Shown here: positions 11,760 through 23,226 of the stretch, piece by piece
Layout of the letters: every line of letters starts with the position of its first letter
Numbering within the stretch: position 1 is the first letter of the stretch
NCBI GenBank assembly: GCA_029747015.1
Contig: JAKOGI010000343.1
Location: 434,001 to 498,000 of the forward strand
Direction: 5' to 3'
Length of the DNA stretch: 64,000 bases
Source: Carnegiea gigantea
Lineage: Eukaryota > Streptophyta > Magnoliopsida > Caryophyllales > Cactaceae
Translations under genes and position numbers: made by a program
The notes under the pieces: generated by a model
The model's input: only the letters and a program-made list of their open reading frames with translations
Told to the model about the DNA's origin: nothing
Database searches by the model: none

Positions 11760-12420
11760 GCATGCATTTATCTAGATTTTGGTTGTAATAAATTGTAATA
11801 TTTAGGATTTTAGTTATTTTTATTTATTCTCATAGGAAATAAGTCAACTCGAGTCAATCCCAAGACTTGAGCTTAAAAGGGCAAAAAATTGAAAAATTAG
11901 AGTTTCGGAAGATCGTGCCTGACTTCCTAGTGCACTATGTTGAACTATCTTGAAGGTCTTTTGAAGTTGAACCAATAAACGCCCAGTAGACCTTCATAAA
12001 TCCACGTGATTAATCAAGGTACATTCTACAAGCTATGATAGGCCTTTCAGATGTTCTAAGCATGTACTATAAGCACCCAAGCTGCTAGCATCTCAATTAA
12101 ATCATCTACCGGAATTAAGCATGTAGCCATGTAATTCCGAACATAGGCTAGCTATGCTCGTGTCTTCCGGTATGGACAGTCATGTCTGACTACACAACCA
12201 AGCTGGTTGTCATCTTCAGCCTGCAAGTTTTTGTTGTTTCTAGTAGGCAGCACGGGCACTCATGTCCATCAACACAACCCATGCTACCTATCTTGGATCT
12301 ATTTATGTTGCAGTTTATTCATTATTTAGGGAGCCATTTACTTTAGTCTTTGGGGCTCTATTTCTAAGATTTACATTAGCTACCTAAAATGCCATTAGAG
12401 GGAGATAGAATTAGATTAGA
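11760..12420 (+). repeat. Weak LTR-like remnant
   Basis: This stretch contains degenerate TCGTGCC, GCACGGGCAC and GTGCACTATG phrases at 11,922-12,260, spaced as in the LTR at 1-240 and the chromovirus LTRs, followed by AT-rich sequence with a TTTAGGGAGCC block. No ends could be defined. Confidence 0.25.
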
Positions 12421-12714
12421 CTCATGTATATTCTGCAAAAGATTTCTTGATTTGAAGTTCAAATGCTGATAGAGATATGTCAAGATCAAGCTTAACTAAG
12501 TTCTAAAAGGTTGTGTCCATCTAAGCCCTGGTCTAATAAGTCATCCACCAAGTGCCTACAATAGAATGCATAACATTGAGTTTTAAGCCTACATTTAGGT
12601 CCCTTATCTATTAAACCATCAGCTCTTCCTTTGGAAAGTAACTTCATTTACTCGCTAACAAAAGAGCTTTTAAATAAATCCAATTGCTTCCCTATTCTGA
12701 TCATTAACTAATCA

Positions 12715-13531
12715 TCAATAAGAAGATGGTGGCAAGCTCCCCAGATTACAGTATAGCAACCCATTGTAGAGAAGTCATTTTGGAGCCTACGTTACTAATT
12801 GCTTTTGACAAGTTTAAGGCTATAAAAAGTGCCTAAAAGTTTATCCAATGTGGTCCTCAAAAGGCAAAATCAACTCAGCCAGCAACTGCTATTAACCAAC
12901 AATAGAATGGGAGGAAATCGTTGGACCAGTGGATACCTGGTGGCAGCTCACTTGGATCATGGCCCGATAATTCTCTAGAAAAGGAGCTACAACTTGCTTG
13001 GTTTAGTCAAGATTCTTAGTAATTTAAGGATTCTTAAGCTTAACACCTCCTTAAGCCACTATTAATAGGTTAAATAGGTGACAAAGCTTCTAGTATTTAA
13101 CAGCCTATTTATGTCTATTTTGATATGAATGATGTTCTGTTGTTTTTAGTCCTTTGTACTTTAACTAGCCAAAGTGTGAGAGGAGTAAGGCTTGGTTATA
13201 AGCCTAATTTTTCTAAATCTAAAGGGTAGTTGGTGCTGTATGAAAGTTCAGTAAAGCTTCTTCTCTTTAAAATCCTCTCCAGGTTATCCTACAACATGAC
13301 CATTGTTACTGGTGATCTACTGAGTCCTGCAATGTTAGTTGGTGGTGTGTCTTATCTAATTAGCATCTAAGGCCCTGATCTTAGTTTGCTGGTGTGTATT
13401 ATGCAAGACGAATAAGTTTTAAGATATTTGCTTAAGCTTATAACCTGCTACTTCAATTCTGTTTGTAAGTGTGATATTGAAGAGTTCTTTGAGTCTATCA
13501 TTCCTTCTTGGTCTTACGTAATTATACATCA
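12715..13531 (+). repeat. Candidate 5' LTR of the old chromovirus
   Basis: The right end, TACATCA at 13,525-13,531, matches the LTR end of the 50-57 kb chromovirus and lies just before a primer site. The left end is uncertain; an ATCATCAATAAGAAG-like phrase near 12,710-12,726 may be a mutated TGATGA start. Confidence 0.4.
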
Positions 13532-13535
13532 TATT

Positions 13536-13547
13536 TGGTATGAGAGC
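13536..13547 (+). other. Primer binding site, initiator tRNA-Met type
   Basis: TGGTATGAGAGC differs by one base from TGGTATCAGAGC. The surrounding CATCATATT spacing is the same as in the 50-57 kb chromovirus. Confidence 0.7.
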
Positions 13548-13642
13548 TTAGGCTACTCTGCTAGGACTTAACCTTAGCCACAAACACAATCGTTAAGCTT
13601 AAAAACATAACCCATGAAGAACTAGTTTGACTATTGAGGCAA

Positions 13643-16600
13643 GATGAGTGGTATCATGTCCTTAGAAGAGTAGTTTGAAGCTTAATAAAATTTATAAGTA
13701 CATAGAAAAGCAAAATGAGTGTCAAAAAAACCCATTAGGGGACGCCTTCAAAAACAAGAGGAGAGCCTTGTATTATGATACAGCAAGCTCTTTAGATCAA
13801 TCTCCTGGTGAATTAGAAAGCCAAAAGAACCCCTTTGGTAGCTCAAGTGGAGATGATTCTGAAAATAGGACCAGAAGGAATAGAAGGCACCATCATCATC
13901 ATCAACTAGGCAAGAAATCAAGGTCCAGGTCATTAAATTTGAAGGAAGGCTAGACCCTGATGGGTTCCTTAACTAGTTATACATAGTTGAGAGGGTCTTT
14001 GATTACAAGGGCATTCCTGAAGATAAGAAGGTCGAGCTAGTGGCCTTGAGACTAAGAAAGTGTGCATCTCTCTATTAGATTAATCTTTCTGCCAAAAGAG
14101 CTAAGAGAAAAAAGAGTAAGACCAGAACTTGGGCTAAGATGAAGTCTAAGCTCAAAGCCAAGTCTTTACCCCTATCTTATCTTTAAGACAACTATGCTCA
14201 ATTACATAGTTTGACTCAAGGAAACATGTCAGCAGAAGAATACACTCAAGAGTTTGAGAAACTCTTGATTAAGTGCGACTTGTAAGAGCCAGAAGACTAG
14301 ACTATAGTGCCATACCTGAGTGGACTTGATCTAAGGTACTCTCATGTTATGGAACTATAGTAGTATACCACTTTTGAGGATGTATATGTGTTAGCACATA
14401 GGGTTAAGTAACAAAAGAAATCAAAGGCAGTTAAGAAGGACACCCCAAAACTTTTTTAAGAACCCATCCATTTAGCAAATGGAGCACCCAGTTGACCCAT
14501 AAACCCACTGGCAAGTCATCCAAGATTGTTCCTAAAACGCCCACTCCATAAAACAAACCCCCATTAGATTACATTCCCAATAGGAGGTGTTACAAGTGTC
14601 ATAGATTAGGACATATGACCTCTGAATGTCCCAATAGGAAAGTGATCACCTTGGCAGAGTAGCTAGTTGCCCAAGAAGAAGAAAAGGAGAAGAAAAGGGA
14701 GCTTTGTTTGAGGGAGGAAGAAAGCAATGAGGAGGTCGTGGCTAAGCCATATGAAGGAGATCTCTTGGTAATTAGGATAGCTCTGACGACACACAGGAGC
14801 TCCGAAGATTAGAAAAGGGAAAAAATTTTCCATAGTAGATGCACCATCTAAGGAAAGGTCTGTTCCTTAATTATTAATAGTGAAAGCTATTCAAATATGG
14901 CTTCTACCAGCCTGGTTGAAAAACTGAGCTTGCAAACTTCTATGAACCCCAACCCATATAACATCCAGTGGCTTACCTAACATAAGGGACTTCAAGTTAA
15001 TTCTAGATGCTTGGCTACCATTTCCATTTATAAAAACTATGGAGATGAAGTTTGCTGTGATATTATTCCAATGATGTGTGTCATGTACTGTTAAAGAGGC
15101 CTTGGTTGTTTGACAGGAGGGTAATTAATAATGGGTACCTCAATACTTACTCCTTTAGTAAGGATGGTGAGAAGATTACTTTATCTCGTCTGACCCCTCA
15201 CCAACTTCCAAAACATAAGCCACAGAAGAACACAGAGCAAGCTGACCTATTGCTTACTCATTTGAGCCAACTCTTACAGCCTTTCAACATGAGTTCAGGT
15301 TACTCAAAGGGTGGATACTGCAGTCCACCCTTGACCGAGAAGAAACTAAACCCCTTCACACCAAGGTGGCTAAGATCCTTAGCCAGTATAAACATATAAT
15401 CCCAGAAGAGATCCCACCAGGCTTGCCCATAAAGAAATCCATTTAGCACATATTGATCTAATCCCTAGAGTTATCCTCCTAAATGAACTAGCCTACAAGA
15501 TGAATTCTAAGGATAGCTAGGAAGTTCAAAGACATGTTGAAGAGTTATAAGTCAAAGGGATGGTCAGAGAGAGACTAAGCTCTTATGTTATACCAGGATT
15601 GCTTGTTCCTAAGAAAGATGGGAGCATGAGGATGTGTGTTGATAGTAGGGCCATCAACAAGATAACCATGAAGCATAGACACCCAATCCCTAGACTAGAA
15701 GACATGCTAGATGAGCTTTAAGGCTCAAGGGTATTCTGTAAGGTGGATGTAAGGAGTGACTACTTTCAGATCATAATCACAGAGGGGGATGAATGGAAAA
15801 CTGCCTTTAAGACAAAGGGAGGTCTCTATAAGTGGATGGTCATGCCTCTTGGCCTATAAAATACACCTAGCACCTTCGTGAGGCTGATAAATTAAGTCTT
15901 TAGGCCGTTCAATTGCAAGTTTGTGTTATATACTTTGATGACCTCTTGATTTACAGCAAAACTAAAGAAGAGCACCCATATCACCTCCAGCAGATTGTTC
16001 AAGTTCTTCAGAAGGAAAGACTATATGGCAACCTCAAGAAGTGTACCTTCTTTACTAGGGAAGCTACTTTTTTCTTGAGGTACATTGTCACCCCTAAAGG
16101 TGTTCAAGTATATGAAAGAAAGGTGTTAGGGACTGGCCAATACCTAAAAGCATCGATGATGTAAGGAGTTTTCATGGGCTAACCTCATTCCATAGGAGGT
16201 TTATCCAGAACTTTAGTACTATCATGGCTTCCACGACCGAAGAAATCAAAGCAAGTTCTTTCCAGTGAAACCTCAAGGCCTAATAAGCCTTTAAAGAGAT
16301 CAAAAGAAGGCTAACTCAAGCTCTAGTAGTCGCCTTACCTTGTTTTAAGAAGGTATTTGAAGCTGAGAGTGATTCCTCAGGAGCAGGCATTGGACGAGTC
16401 CTAACTTAGGAAGGCAAGCGCTTGGCCTATTTTAGTGAAAAACTTATGATGCCAAAGAGAAATACTCCACTTATGACAACAAATTTTATACAATTATAAG
16501 GCGCTAAGAACATTAGAGCCATTATCTCATTGCTCAAGAGTTTATACTTCATTCTAATCAGGGAGCTTTGAAGTAAATCCAAGGCCAACACACATTCATT

Positions 16601-17342
16601 TTCAGACACACAAAGTGGGTAAAGCACCTTAAAGCTTTTCACTTAACAATTAAGCACAAGTTAATAGGGAGCAGATGCATTATTTAGGAGACACCTTCTC
16701 CCATTCCATCTTAAAACCTATATCTTAGGTTTTGAGCACCTTAAGTTATTGTATGAGCTAGATGTTGACAACCTCTATAAGAGCTACAAATAGAAACCTA
16801 AGGAAGATTATCTACTCTAGGATGGGTTTTTTGTTTAAGGGAGTAAGTTTGTGTATCCCTAAGTGTGGGACATGGGGAGCTACTGATTAGAGAAGTTTAT
16901 AAAGGAGCCATGGCTGGCCATTATAGCGAGAATAAGATTGCACTCATGCTCAAGGAACAATACTATTTTCCAGGTAGGTCCAAGGATACCCATGACATCA
17001 TTAGGAGGTGTACTACTTACCATGTAGCAAAGAGCCATTCCCTACCCAAAGGACTATACACACCACATCCTGTCCCCCTTGGTCCTTAGACTGATGTAGG
17101 CATGGATTTTGTATTGTGGTTGCCTAGAACACAAAGGGGCAAGGATTCAATCTTTGTAGTTGTAGACAAGTTCTCCAAAAGGACTCACTTCGTACCCTAT
17201 TCCAAGACTTATGATGCTACACAGGCTGCTGAAGTATACCTTAGGGAGGTTATGAGGCTCCATGGTATCCCTAAATCCATTGCATCTAATAGGGATACAA
17301 AGTTCCTTAGTCATTTTTGGCACATACTCTGCAGGTGACTAG
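13643..17342 (+). pseudogene. Broken gag-pol polyprotein of the old chromovirus
   Basis: The start at 13,643 gives MSGIMSLEE, like MSSTSMSLEE of the younger copy. Gag matrix-capsid sequence runs to about 14,420. A zinc knuckle (RRCYKCHRLGHMTSECP) lies near 14,580-14,640. Protease-like sequence follows, then RT near 15,600-16,150 with [20 protein letters not shown] and YFDDLLIYS. RNase H remains lie at about 16,320-16,660. Integrase (16,865-17,338) has [16 protein letters not shown], a [11 protein letters not shown] block, and then [13 protein letters not shown] at the second catalytic aspartate. Many stops and several frame changes interrupt it. The 3' end is lost at 17,342, so the third catalytic residue and any chromodomain or CR motif are missing. 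Confidence 0.85.
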
Positions 17343-18832
17343 TGTTGAATTAGAGAGTACACAACCACAAGAGGGGGGTGAATTGTGGTGTCTGATTTTC
17401 GCAAGTTGCTGACAAACAGTCTTAGACCCTATTCGCACAGGTTGTTTCTGAGATAAGCAGAAGCGAAAATCCAACAAAATTGAATGCGGAAATAATGGAC
17501 ACAGGATTTTTACGTGGAAAACACCTCTAGCCCAACTGAGGTTAAAAACCACGACCTACCTCGTGTAGGATTTAAACACTTCACTAAACGGGCTAATCAC
17601 GTTACAATAGTAACACACCTTGTTACAACTTGTAACACACGTAACCTGTCTTCCCTAAGATAAGTTACCCCACGTCCAAAATCCCCTTGATTTGGACACA
17701 AACTCTACTCACTCTTGTGAAAGAAGAGTGAAAAGAAAAAAACACCCTATTACAATGCTTCTCAAGTAAGCTAATATAGGGTACAATGAAGTCCTAGTAT
17801 GCTAACTTTGAAAGCTCAATTAATTCACTCACAAGGCTCGGTTTTCTTTTCAAACGTTTTAGCTCATGAACTCAGATTTTTTCTCTTTGAAAACCGATTT
17901 CTCCAAGATTGTAAGAAGCCGCCTTTTATAGTGCTTGGAAAACAATTCATCAAATTTTTGGAAACTAAAAAATCTGAAGAATATAGAATCCTTTACCCAC
18001 AAGGGATGGAAAAACTATTTCTGAAATTTTTGGAAACTAAAATCCTAGAGAAAATAGAATCCTTTAGCTATAAGGGGTAAGGTGACATGAGCTAAAAAAC
18101 ACTTCCTGAACTGCGTGCATAAGGCGGTGTTCTTTAGCAGCTAGCCCATGTTTTTCTCAACTACCTTATCCACTTGCCAAAAATTGGATATTCTTTTTAT
18201 TCAAAAAGATTTTGCAAATCCCTTAAGATTTTTGATAACCGTTTTTAGGGTAAGGAATAAGATACTCCATAGAAAAATCTTTCTTGCAAATCTTTAAAGA
18301 AGCTGCTCAAAATCCAAAAGATAAAAATCGTGCAAAGTAGTTTTTCGCAGCTTATTCGGGAAACACCCTGATCGCCCTGTTCCCAGGGTTGTTCTGAAGG
18401 GTGATCCGAAATATTTTTCGAAAAGCAAAACCGTTTCCAGTGAGTGGTAAATTAAAACTTTCTAATTGGCATATTAACAAGAGTCTAAAAATATAAAACC
18501 AAATGAGATCAAGACATCTTGTTGTAACCACTAGTCATCTTGTAGAACGACTTTACTGCAAACACTTCATAGAACCTGTTTGTCACAGCTACACTTATAT
18601 CTTATGTTTCAAACACTTCACAGGATATGCTTCAAAACACCTTACAGAGCCTGTTCCTCATGGTTGTTCTTACATCGCTGACTTGAGTACCTGTTCTTGA
18701 TAAACCATTAGTCAAGCAGTTTTAATATATTGAAGAACAGCAGTAAGACCCTGTTGGTAAAGCCTGTTTGGAACAACAACAACTACTACAACACTTGGAT
18801 TTGTTATCATCAAAACCTTATACATTCTAACA
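17343..18832 (-). repeat. 3' LTR of the truncated Sirevirus
   Basis: On the minus strand it begins TGTTAGAATG at 18,832 and ends TAATTCAACA at 17,343, so it has TG...CA ends. About 1,490 bp. It contains the TATA box (minus TATAAAAGGC, 17,921-17,930) and the two-unit repeat upstream of it, as in the other copies. Confidence 0.93.
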
Positions 18833-18855
18833 AATTTTCGCTTTTTGATGATGAC
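18833..18855 (-). other. Degenerate polypurine tract next to the LTR
   Basis: The minus strand reads CATCATCAAAAAGCGAAAAT just before the LTR; the complete copy has AAAAAGGGGG here. A second purine tract (minus AAAAGGGGGAAGA) lies about 175 bases further upstream near 19,010-19,022. Confidence 0.6.
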
Positions 18856-19308
18856 AAACCAAGTGACCATATTGACTTTCAAGGCAATTGAAGTGATTAG
18901 TGGCAATTATTTATAGGACCGACAATTCGCATGAAGCAGTCAGTATCGAAAGAGTGTAAGAAATTTAACTCGTCCATGGCAAAACTAAAACAATATTGGT
19001 CATCCTATCTTCCCCCTTTTGGCATCATTAAAAAGTAGGGGCGAACAGTCAAACAGAGGGTGTTTGCTATCACCACCACTTGGGTAATGGAGGAAAGTCA
19101 ACAGGCGATACACTCAAGTGTTTTGGTACGGTAATGAGATTGGCCATCCTAGTCACACACAAGCAATTCACAACAGAAAGCAAGCAAGGCAAAGCCAATC
19201 AAAAAACAAGATATCCTGTCATTCATCAAAAGAGTGCAACAGAAGGTACAAACTAGCAAGAGAAGTGAGAAGTGAGAACAGGCTATGAGGACAACAGATG
19301 GGGGGTGA

Positions 19309-21263
19309 TTAGAGAGCAGGAGGGGAAAATTTTGCTGAGAGGGAAGAGAGAAGGGCGAGGATATCTTCATGGCGTTTTGCATTGAGAGCCTTTTCCTCGT
19401 CCAGGGCAGCCTTTACAGCGTTAAGCTTAGTACTGAGGCGAGAGTTTTCTTCCAAAGCATCCTCAAGCTTGGTTGAGGAACTGCCAGAAATAGGAGGACG
19501 GGGTGTTCTGGTCCCCTGGTCTGAGGCAGACCCTTCAATCAAAGCATACCCACACCCCATAAGGGTGTTACTCCCGATCTCATTAATGAACTGAGTGCCC
19601 ACCTTCTTCTGTAGTGTCACCCCAAAGTGCTCAAACACACTAGTCAGAAAGAAGCCGTATCCCAGGTCATGTTCCCTAGAGGTGTTTGCAATTCTTGCAA
19701 TATGTCGAATCATGATGGCAGGAAGGTTAATTTGCACTTCCGTGTCCATCAGATCCATCAAACACTGATCCATGGCATCAGCAAGATTGCGACCCTGGCC
19801 TCTGGGGATGACATTCTTGATGATAAACCAAAATAGCAATTGATGGAGCGATATCATGTCCCCTTTCTTCACAGACTGGGGTGTTTGCAGGCTTGGTTGC
19901 TGGCTAAATTTCTGGGCGAGTTCCAGCAGCCTGGCTGTCCCTAGAATAGTCTTGTCTTCCCTCACATATATATCAAAGCCTGTAGAGGGAATCCCCAGAA
20001 TGTCCCCTAATATCTTCACATCAAAGCGAAGCTGCTTCCCATTAACAATACTTGTCACCACTCCTTCGGTGACAGTGCAGTTGGCATAGAACTCTGCCAA
20101 CTCATGTATAGAACACCCCAGCTGGGTGTTTGTAAACAACTCATACCACCCCTGTGCATGCAGCTTGTGTAGAAACACCCCCAGACCCTGTTTCTCAAAA
20201 TACTTGACCTTTATAATTTTGCCCCTGACAACCCGTCTCTGAATCAATTGGGTCAGTTTGGCTGAGATTGCAGACGGGTAGATTTCTTGGCTCGTTTAGG
20301 TTGGGGCTCAGTAGGAGGGTCTTGGGTGGAGGCATGTTTGAGGGAGGCTTTTCTCTTGGGAGTTTTGAGGGATGATGGTTTTGGTATAGGAAGAGGCTTA
20401 TCCTCTGAGGACTCTGAGAACACGGGCGTGCCCTGTTTGAAGGCAGTGTTCTCAGTGTCGCTATTTGATGAAGGCTCAGAGGAGGAATCAATCTCCTCAA
20501 TAACAGGGGCTGACTGTTTGGCAGGACGAGGAGTGGAGTGAAAAGCTATTCGGGCTGATTTTCTTGTGGGTCTGTTTGTGGGTTTGGCCGAAGAGGGGAT
20601 TTGTGGTTTTGGTTTGATAGGGGGTTCACTTTTTGAGGGCGCTTCAGTCTGGCCACTTTTAGGCCTTGATGGTGGTCGTGTTCTTGGTACTCTAGCACGC
20701 CTAGCCACAATTTTGTACCTTTTGCGTTTCTCACCGGTTTGTGTTACCGGTGTGGCTTGTGCAGGCTTAACAGGAGACTCCTCCATTTGACCACTACTTC
20801 CCCCTTCTTCTTTTGATAAATCCTCCCCTAGGTCATCCCTAAAAACTTCAGGCCCTGTTTCTGACCCTGTTTCCTGCTCAGGAAACAGCCCAAACGAATT
20901 GATGTCATCTAACCCATGGTCCAACAGAAAGAGTTCATCTAAAGCCCCAATTTCTCTTTCAGATGCCCCAACAAGTTCTTGGGGTTGACATGCGCCCGTT
21001 TCACCAAACAAAATCAATTCCCACCCAAATTTGTACGGGATGTCTTCCAATTTCAAATTCACTGTTCTAAGGTCAATACTTTTCAAAAACCCAAAAGGTT
21101 TATAGGCAATGGGTCGAGGAGGTTCAGTATTTTTACCTTCCATGAGGGCCGTCAGAAATTGTGTAGGTGCAAACAGGGCTGTGGCTGTTTGCAAGGCTGT
21201 GCCCTGTATCTGGTTACCCTGGGTCAAGGTCGAGGAGCTCTCGAAGCTAATGAGGAATGCCAT
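19309..21263 (-). pseudogene. Sirevirus third ORF ('env-like'), one frameshift
   Basis: It starts with ATG at 21,263 (MAFLISFESS) and runs open for 336 codons to a stop at 20,253. The second half resumes in another frame from about 20,270 and runs to 19,309. Comparison with the + copy shows one C missing near 20,275-20,285, so the original was a single frame of about 650 codons. The first third is acidic; the middle is basic and rich in Pro/Ser/Lys. The second half has ELAEFYANCTVTEGVV, GKQLRF, ILGIPSTGFDIY and a conserved FWFIIKNVIPRG, resembling the 'putative plant transposon protein' domain (PF20167). A heptad-like Leu/Glu segment lies near the C-terminus. I see no signal peptide or membrane anchor, so an envelope role is not supported. 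Confidence 0.75.
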
Positions 21264-21694
21264 TTTTCAGAGGAAGGAAAGAGATTAGGGTTTCTTGAAC
21301 AGAGTTTCAAAGCAAGAGAGTTTTGGTGGAGGTGAGAGATTGAGCAAGAGCTTTAAAGAGAGAGAGAGACGTGCGAAATCTTTAAAAGATTTTGCCCGCT
21401 TTTGCAATGGACTTTAGCATTTATTGCGCTCGCCTCGGGAAGAGATTAGCAGTTTTCAATTTGTTGCACACATTTGACAAACAAGAGGCGTACCTGTTTC
21501 TGATGCTTGTTCTTGAGGTTACTTGCTCGGTAACATTGGACAATAAGGGCAATCTCATTAGACCTCAATGAGTGTCAGCAAGTTGCAAACCTCACATATG
21601 CTAAACATAGCACACAAGTTGATTGCAAACAAAAATTTAACATGTTGTACCCGTCACTTTTAAATTTTGCAAACAGGGAGAGAGAACAGGTTGG
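21264..21694 (-). other. Spacer between pol and the third ORF
   Basis: About 430 bp, closely matching 39,741-40,171 of the complete copy. It contains a GA/CT-rich stretch (21,355-21,370) and no further gene. Confidence 0.7.
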
Positions 21695-23226
21695 TCAGGT
21701 TGTTCTAATTAAGCCTAGTTCGAGTCTATTCCTTTCAAATTGTTCTCTACTCAATGCCTTTGTGAATATATCAGCAATTTGATTTTCAGTGGCACAAAAA
21801 TTCATTGAGATTACTCTTTTTTCAACATTGTCCCTTAGAAAATGATGACGAATGTCAATATGTTTTGTTCTTTTGTGTTGACATGGATTTTTGGCAATGT
21901 TAATTGCACTTGTATTGTCACAATAAATAGGAATGCATCCTATGTCAACACAAAAGTCCTTCAGTTGTTGTCTTATCCATAATAACTGAGCACAACAAGA
22001 TGCAGCTGCCACATACTCAGCTTCTGCTGTGGACAAGGCAACAGAGAGTTGTTTCTTGGTTGCCCAAGATACCAAACAAGGTCCAAGAAAGTGAGCCATA
22101 CCTGAGGTGCTTTTCCTATCAACCAAGAAACCTGCGTAATCAGCATCAGCATACCCAACAAGATCAAAGTTGCAACCTTTAGGATACCATAAGGCTAGAT
22201 CAGGTGTATGTCTTAAGTACCTAAAAATCCTTTTAACAGCCTTTAGATGAGTTTCTTTAGGGTTTGACTGAAAACGTGCACATAGACCAACACTAAAAAC
22301 AATGTCAGGTCTACCAGCAGTTAGATATAAGAGTGACCCTATCATGCCCCTATAGGATTTCTCCTCAACTGAGGGACTACCATCATCCATTACTAACCTG
22401 GTTGAGGGAGAGATGGGAGTATCAATGGGCTTGGCCGACTCCATCTTAAAACGCTTAAGTAACTCTCTGATATACTTTTGTTGATGGATCATGGTGCCGT
22501 TTGAGGTTTGCTTGATTTGCAAGCCTAGAAAGAAATTAAGCTCACCCATCATGCTCATTTCAAACTCACTCCTCATCATTTTTGAAAATTCATTGCACAA
22601 ATCATGATGAGTTGCACCAAATATGATGTCATCGACATATACTTGGACAATCAACAAATGTTCCCCCTTAGATTTTAGAAACAAGGTATTGTCTACCTTG
22701 CCTCTTGTAAAACCATTTTCTAATAAAAAGCTTGACAACCGCTCATACCAAGCTCTAGGGGCTTGTTTTAAACCATAAAGTGCCTTGTCAAGTTTGAAAA
22801 CATGGTTAGGAAATTCATCACTTTCAAAACCGGGGGGTTGTTTGACATACACTTCCTCTTTAAGGTACCCATTTAGAAACGCACTTTTAACATCCATTTG
22901 ATATAACTTGATCTCCATGTGGGCTGCAAAAGCTATCAAGATTCGAATGGCTTCCATCCTTGCAACAGGTGCAAAAGTCTCTTCATAATCAATTCCCTCT
23001 TCTTGGTTGTAGCCTTGAACCACCAGCCGGGCCTTGTTCCTAGTGACTGTTCTGCACTCATCTAGCTTGTTACGGAACACGCACTTGGTTCCAATGATTG
23101 TTCTATCCTCTGGCCGTGGCACAAGGTGCCATACCTTGTTTCTTTCAAACTGATGGAGTTCTTCTTGCATGGCTGTGACCCAATCTGAATCTGGAAGAGC
23201 TTCATTAATATTCTTAGGCTCAATTT
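21695..23226 (-). pseudogene. Sirevirus pol fragment: reverse transcriptase and RNase H
   Basis: An open frame of at least 491 codons on the minus strand. The RT begins near [17 protein letters not shown], includes [25 protein letters not shown] and the catalytic YVDDIIFGA. RNase H follows with [18 protein letters not shown] and [15 protein letters not shown]. The C-terminus GLIRTT matches the + copy. One conserved tryptophan in the T-K-W-V-F motif is cysteine here (IIGTKCVF). The protein would copy element RNA into DNA, but gag, protease and integrase are lost, so the fragment cannot act alone. Confidence 0.9.

Larger units (their letters stand above)
12715..17342 (+). mobile_element. Old chromovirus (CRM/Galadriel-like Ty3/gypsy), 3' truncated
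   Basis: A candidate 5' LTR, primer site, gag, protease, RT, RNase H and integrase follow in order on +. The element stops inside the integrase at 17,342, where the LTR of a minus-strand Sirevirus begins. Its coding sequence is clearly related to the chromovirus at 49.8-57.5 kb, but its LTR is different and the genes are far more decayed, so it is an older relative. Its remaining integrase and 3' LTR were not found beyond the Sirevirus fragment. Confidence 0.75.
17343..23226 (-). mobile_element. Sirevirus (Ty1/copia) copy, 5' truncated, minus strand
   Basis: Read on the minus strand it contains RT-RNase H, the extra 3' ORF, a 3' untranslated region and a full 3' LTR, all closely matching the complete copy at 33.2-44.1 kb. 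Homology stops at about 23,226, at the point matching 38,212 in the other copy, so 5' LTR, gag, protease and integrase are missing. The left end is an intact LTR terminus inside a chromovirus integrase. No target duplication can be tested because the other end is deleted. Confidence 0.9.

Noticed and set aside
13675..13953. 92-codon frame with a His run
   Set aside because: It is part of the broken gag of the old chromovirus read in one frame; the His codons come from a CAT repeat.
19382..21335. Plus-strand frames over the third ORF of the minus Sirevirus
   Set aside because: They are antisense shadows; codon patterns and the second copy support the minus frame.
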